64,000 nucleotides of DNA from Harryflintia acetispora (lineage in GTDB: Bacteria > Bacillota > Clostridia > Oscillospirales > Ruminococcaceae): assembly GCA_004340125.1 (NCBI GenBank), contig SLUK01000004.1, forward strand, positions 48,772 to 112,771, given 5' to 3'. This document shows, piece by piece, positions 62,560 through 64,000 of this stretch. Both the position numbers and the translations under genes were made by a program. Numbering within the stretch: position 1 is the first letter of the stretch; every line of letters begins with the position of its first letter. The notes under the pieces are model-generated. The model had not been told where the DNA came from and made no database searches. It worked only from the letters and a program-made list of their open reading frames with translations.

Positions 62560-62632
62560 GGGGGATGATTCCCCTCTTGACGTTGTCACGTCCCCTTAGG
62601 GGAAAGCGCCCCAAGCCGTTCGGCGGGGCGCT
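62560..62632. other. Run of GC-rich hairpins
   Basis: Successive inverted repeats: GGGG-ATGATT-CCCC, TCCCC-TTA-GGGGA (62591-62603), and AGCGCCCC-AA-GCCG-TT-CGGC-GGGGCGCT (62605-62632). Not explained by a gene or a clear terminator. Confidence 0.4.
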
Positions 62633-62659
62633 AACGGCACCCCCAGGCTAAAATATAAA

Positions 62660-62689
62660 TTGACAAGACATATCCGGATATTCTAAACT
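62660..62689 (+). promoter_or_regulatory. Promoter with palindromic spacer
   Basis: TTGACA (62660-62665), 18-nt spacer, TAAACT (62684-62689). The spacer holds the perfect palindrome ATATCCGGATAT (62670-62681), a possible operator. Confidence 0.65.
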
Positions 62690-62748
62690 TTAGAGCAGGA
62701 TGTCGCGTACGCACAGAAATAAACTGAATTGTAAAGGGGGCGGCCAGC

Positions 62749-63594
62749 ATGTCCGTTTCACAGCAATATCTGCCGGACGTTCAGGAGATCCTCTCCCACC
62801 GCCATGACGGCGGGGCGGATTTCTGGACCACGCCGGACAAGCGTCTGATCAAGGGGGCGCCCTTCTCGGCGCTGGAAAGCGCCAGTTATCTGCTCGAGCT
62901 GGGGATGGACCCCGGCGACCCGCCGCTGCGGGAGGTGGCCGGGCTGATCCTCGACGCATGGCAGCCGGACGGGCGCTTTAAGCTGTACCCCACCGGCGCC
63001 ATCTACCCCTGCCAGACCGCCCACGCCGCCGCCACGCTCTGCCGGCTGGGCTATGCCGACGATCCGCGCCTGCACATAACCTTTCGTCACCTGCTGGACA
63101 TTCAGCAGCCCGACGGAGGCTGGCGCTGCAACAAGTATAGTTACGGGCGCGGCCCGGAAACCGAGTATTCCAACCCCTTCCCGACCCTTGTGGCGCTCGA
63201 CGCCTTCCGCCAGAGCGAAACGTTTCGCGCCGAGCCGGCGCTCGAACGCGCTGTCGGGTTCCTGCTCTGGCACTGGACTTATCGCAAGCCCGCCGGGCCC
63301 TGCCACTACGGGATCGGTTCCCTCTTCCTGCAAGTCGAGTACCCCTTTCGGGGATATAACCTCTTCTACTATCTCTATGTACTCTCCTTCTACGCGTGCG
63401 CTTGCAGCGACCCGCGGTTTTTGGAAGCGCTCCGGGTGCTCGACGGGAAGCTGTCGGATGGGCAGATAATCGTCGAGCGGGTGGTGCCAAAGCTCGGACG
63501 GCTCTCCTTCTGCCGCAAGGGCCGGCCCAGCGGGCCCGCCACCAACCGCTATCGGGAAATCCTCCGAAATATACAGGGCCATGCCTCCCTGTGA
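62749..63594 (+). CDS. Terpene-cyclase/prenyltransferase-fold (alpha/alpha-barrel) protein
   Basis: 281 residues. D-I-Q-Q-P-D-G-G-W-R-C is a QW-type repeat as in squalene-hopene cyclases and prenyltransferase beta subunits; a second D-A-W-Q-P-D-G-R-F copy precedes it, and Y-P-C-Q-T-A-H-A-A-A-T-L fits the helical-hairpin repeats. It is less than half the length of a true triterpene cyclase and I see no D-x-D-D catalytic motif, so it may be a non-catalytic or different enzyme of this fold, as widespread in Clostridia. Contains 9 Cys (C88, C95, C125, C183, C214, C216 and others). AAAGGGGG precedes ATG. Confidence 0.7.
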   Translation: MSVSQQYLPDVQEILSHRHDGGADFWTTPDKRLIKGAPFSALESASYLLELGMDPGDPPLREVAGLILDAWQPDGRFKLYPTGAIYPCQTAHAAATLCRLGYADDPRLHITFRHLLDIQQPDGGWRCNKYSYGRGPETEYSNPFPTLVALDAFRQSETFRAEPALERAVGFLLWHWTYRKPAGPCHYGIGSLFLQVEYPFRGYNLFYYLYVLSFYACACSDPRFLEALRVLDGKLSDGQIIVERVVPKLGRLSFCRKGRPSGPATNRYREILRNIQGHASL

Positions 63595-63671
63595 GCGGCC
63601 CCCGAAAAGCCCCGCCTTCTCACATTTTCCGGGAAGGTACAGCCAAAATCTGTCATTGCCCCCGCCGCTGT

Positions 63672-64000
63672 GGTATAATAGTCGCAAAGCGACTATTATA
63701 CAGATCTCACTGGCCCGCCCACGGCGATGGCCGATTATACCATTCGCGCTTTGCGCTCATGGTATAATAGTCGCAGAGCGACTATTATACAGATCTCACT
63801 GGCCCGCCCACGGCGATGGCCAATTATACCATTCGCGCTTTGCGCTCATGGTATAACAGTCGCAGAGCGACTATTATACAGATCTCACTGGCCCGCCCAC
63901 GGCGATGGCCAATTATACCATTCGCGCTTTGCGCTCATGGTATAATAGTCGCAAAGCGACTATTATACAGATCTCACTGGCCCGCCCACGGCGATGGCCG
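63672..64000. repeat. 89-bp tandem array of paired hairpins (3 full units and a partial)
   Basis: Units begin at 63672, 63761, 63850 and 63939, the last cut by the window edge; they differ at only a few bases. Each unit has hairpin 1, GTATAATAGTCGC with its complement around AAA or AGA (13-bp perfect stem), a 33-base spacer with GGCCCGCCC and GGCGATGGCC, and hairpin 2, TTATACCAT...GCGC-TTT-GCGC...ATGGTATAA. The last bases of hairpin 2 are the first bases of the next hairpin 1, so adjacent hairpins compete. No convincing coding frame with a ribosome site. Confidence 0.93.

Noticed and set aside
61975..62589. Minus-strand frames over the tRNA cluster (for example with G-I-E-P-T-L-P-A-W-K)
   Set aside because: Classic false proteins from antisense tRNA sequence, frequent in databases.
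63581..63945. Repetitive short frames across the 89-bp array
   Set aside because: No ribosome site; frame persists only because 89-bp units shift phase without stops. Sequence is dominated by hairpins.
63672..64000. CRISPR array
   Set aside because: Unit length 89 bp with no unique spacers, hairpins throughout, no cas genes in the window.

Overview
The window looks like a chromosomal segment of a GC-rich, Gram-positive anaerobe, most likely a Clostridia/Oscillospirales-type Bacillota. Supporting signs are the lon-engB(ysxC) pair, the Bacillota-type mini-RNase III MrnC beside Obg, a PPi-type phosphofructokinase, a rubredoxin-first (reverse) rubrerythrin, YwbE, YitT, lipobox and sortase-like surface proteins, and TTGACA/TATAAT promoters inside otherwise GC-rich DNA. 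I cannot name the genus from sequence alone.

Layout. (1) Positions 1-27766 are one uninterrupted minus-strand reading frame. It starts at 27766 and is still open at the left edge, giving at least 9,255 codons. It encodes a membrane-anchored giant surface protein: a short cytoplasmic tail, one transmembrane helix, a beta-solenoid-like segment, a Ser/Asn/Asp/Gly linker, a GLUG-type beta-helix region, then thousands of residues of fibronectin-III-like domains. A marker motif (V-Y-G-G-K-L-P-like) recurs about every 1.35 kb, which indicates a super-repeat of about 450 residues, probably four domains. (2) 27767-28277 is a promoter and leader region between the giant gene and a divergent CapA-family gene. 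(3) 29.4-34 kb on the minus strand is lon-engB-lysA. (4) 34-37.8 kb on the plus strand holds a GNAT acetyltransferase, an endonuclease/exonuclease/phosphatase-family protein, an MTA/SAH nucleosidase and a DUF4349 lipoprotein. (5) 37.8-41.4 kb holds a copper-chaperone-like HMA protein, phosphofructokinase, a DUF3781 protein, a radical SAM protein and an Mrp/NBP35 ATPase. (6) 41.5-45.2 kb on the minus strand combines a YcaQ/AlkZ-like glycosylase, a WYL regulator and an Fpg/Nei-like glycosylase, followed by two small proteins: a possible DNA-repair cluster. (7) 45.3-49.5 kb holds a nitroreductase, then a minus-strand run of ArsC/Spx-like, Zn-alcohol dehydrogenase, MBL-fold and cytidine-deaminase genes, plus HD-domain and YwbE genes. 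(8) 49.6-53.9 kb encodes a second large surface protein with a VWA domain, downstream of a conserved hypothetical. (9) 54.1-56.8 kb is a heavy-metal efflux operon: ArsR/CadC-type sensor, free-standing HMA protein and P1B ATPase, with a clear promoter and operator. (10) 56.8-62 kb holds reverse rubrerythrin, an Asn-rich 50-residue microprotein, and the operon pncB-obg-mrnC-yitT. (11) 62.1-62.5 kb is a tRNA cluster (Gly, Arg, His, Gln). (12) 62.7-64 kb holds a terpene-cyclase/prenyltransferase-fold protein and an 89-bp tandem array of paired hairpins running off the right edge.

Most of the window is housekeeping or stress biology. The unusual parts are the giant protein with its two-level repeat, the three TTCCCGGGAA/Shine-Dalgarno leader elements in front of stress-type genes (two of them part of a longer dispersed hairpin repeat), the 89-bp hairpin array, and the VWA protein with a Cys-rich insertion. 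No rRNA, prophage, insertion sequence or CRISPR array was seen.
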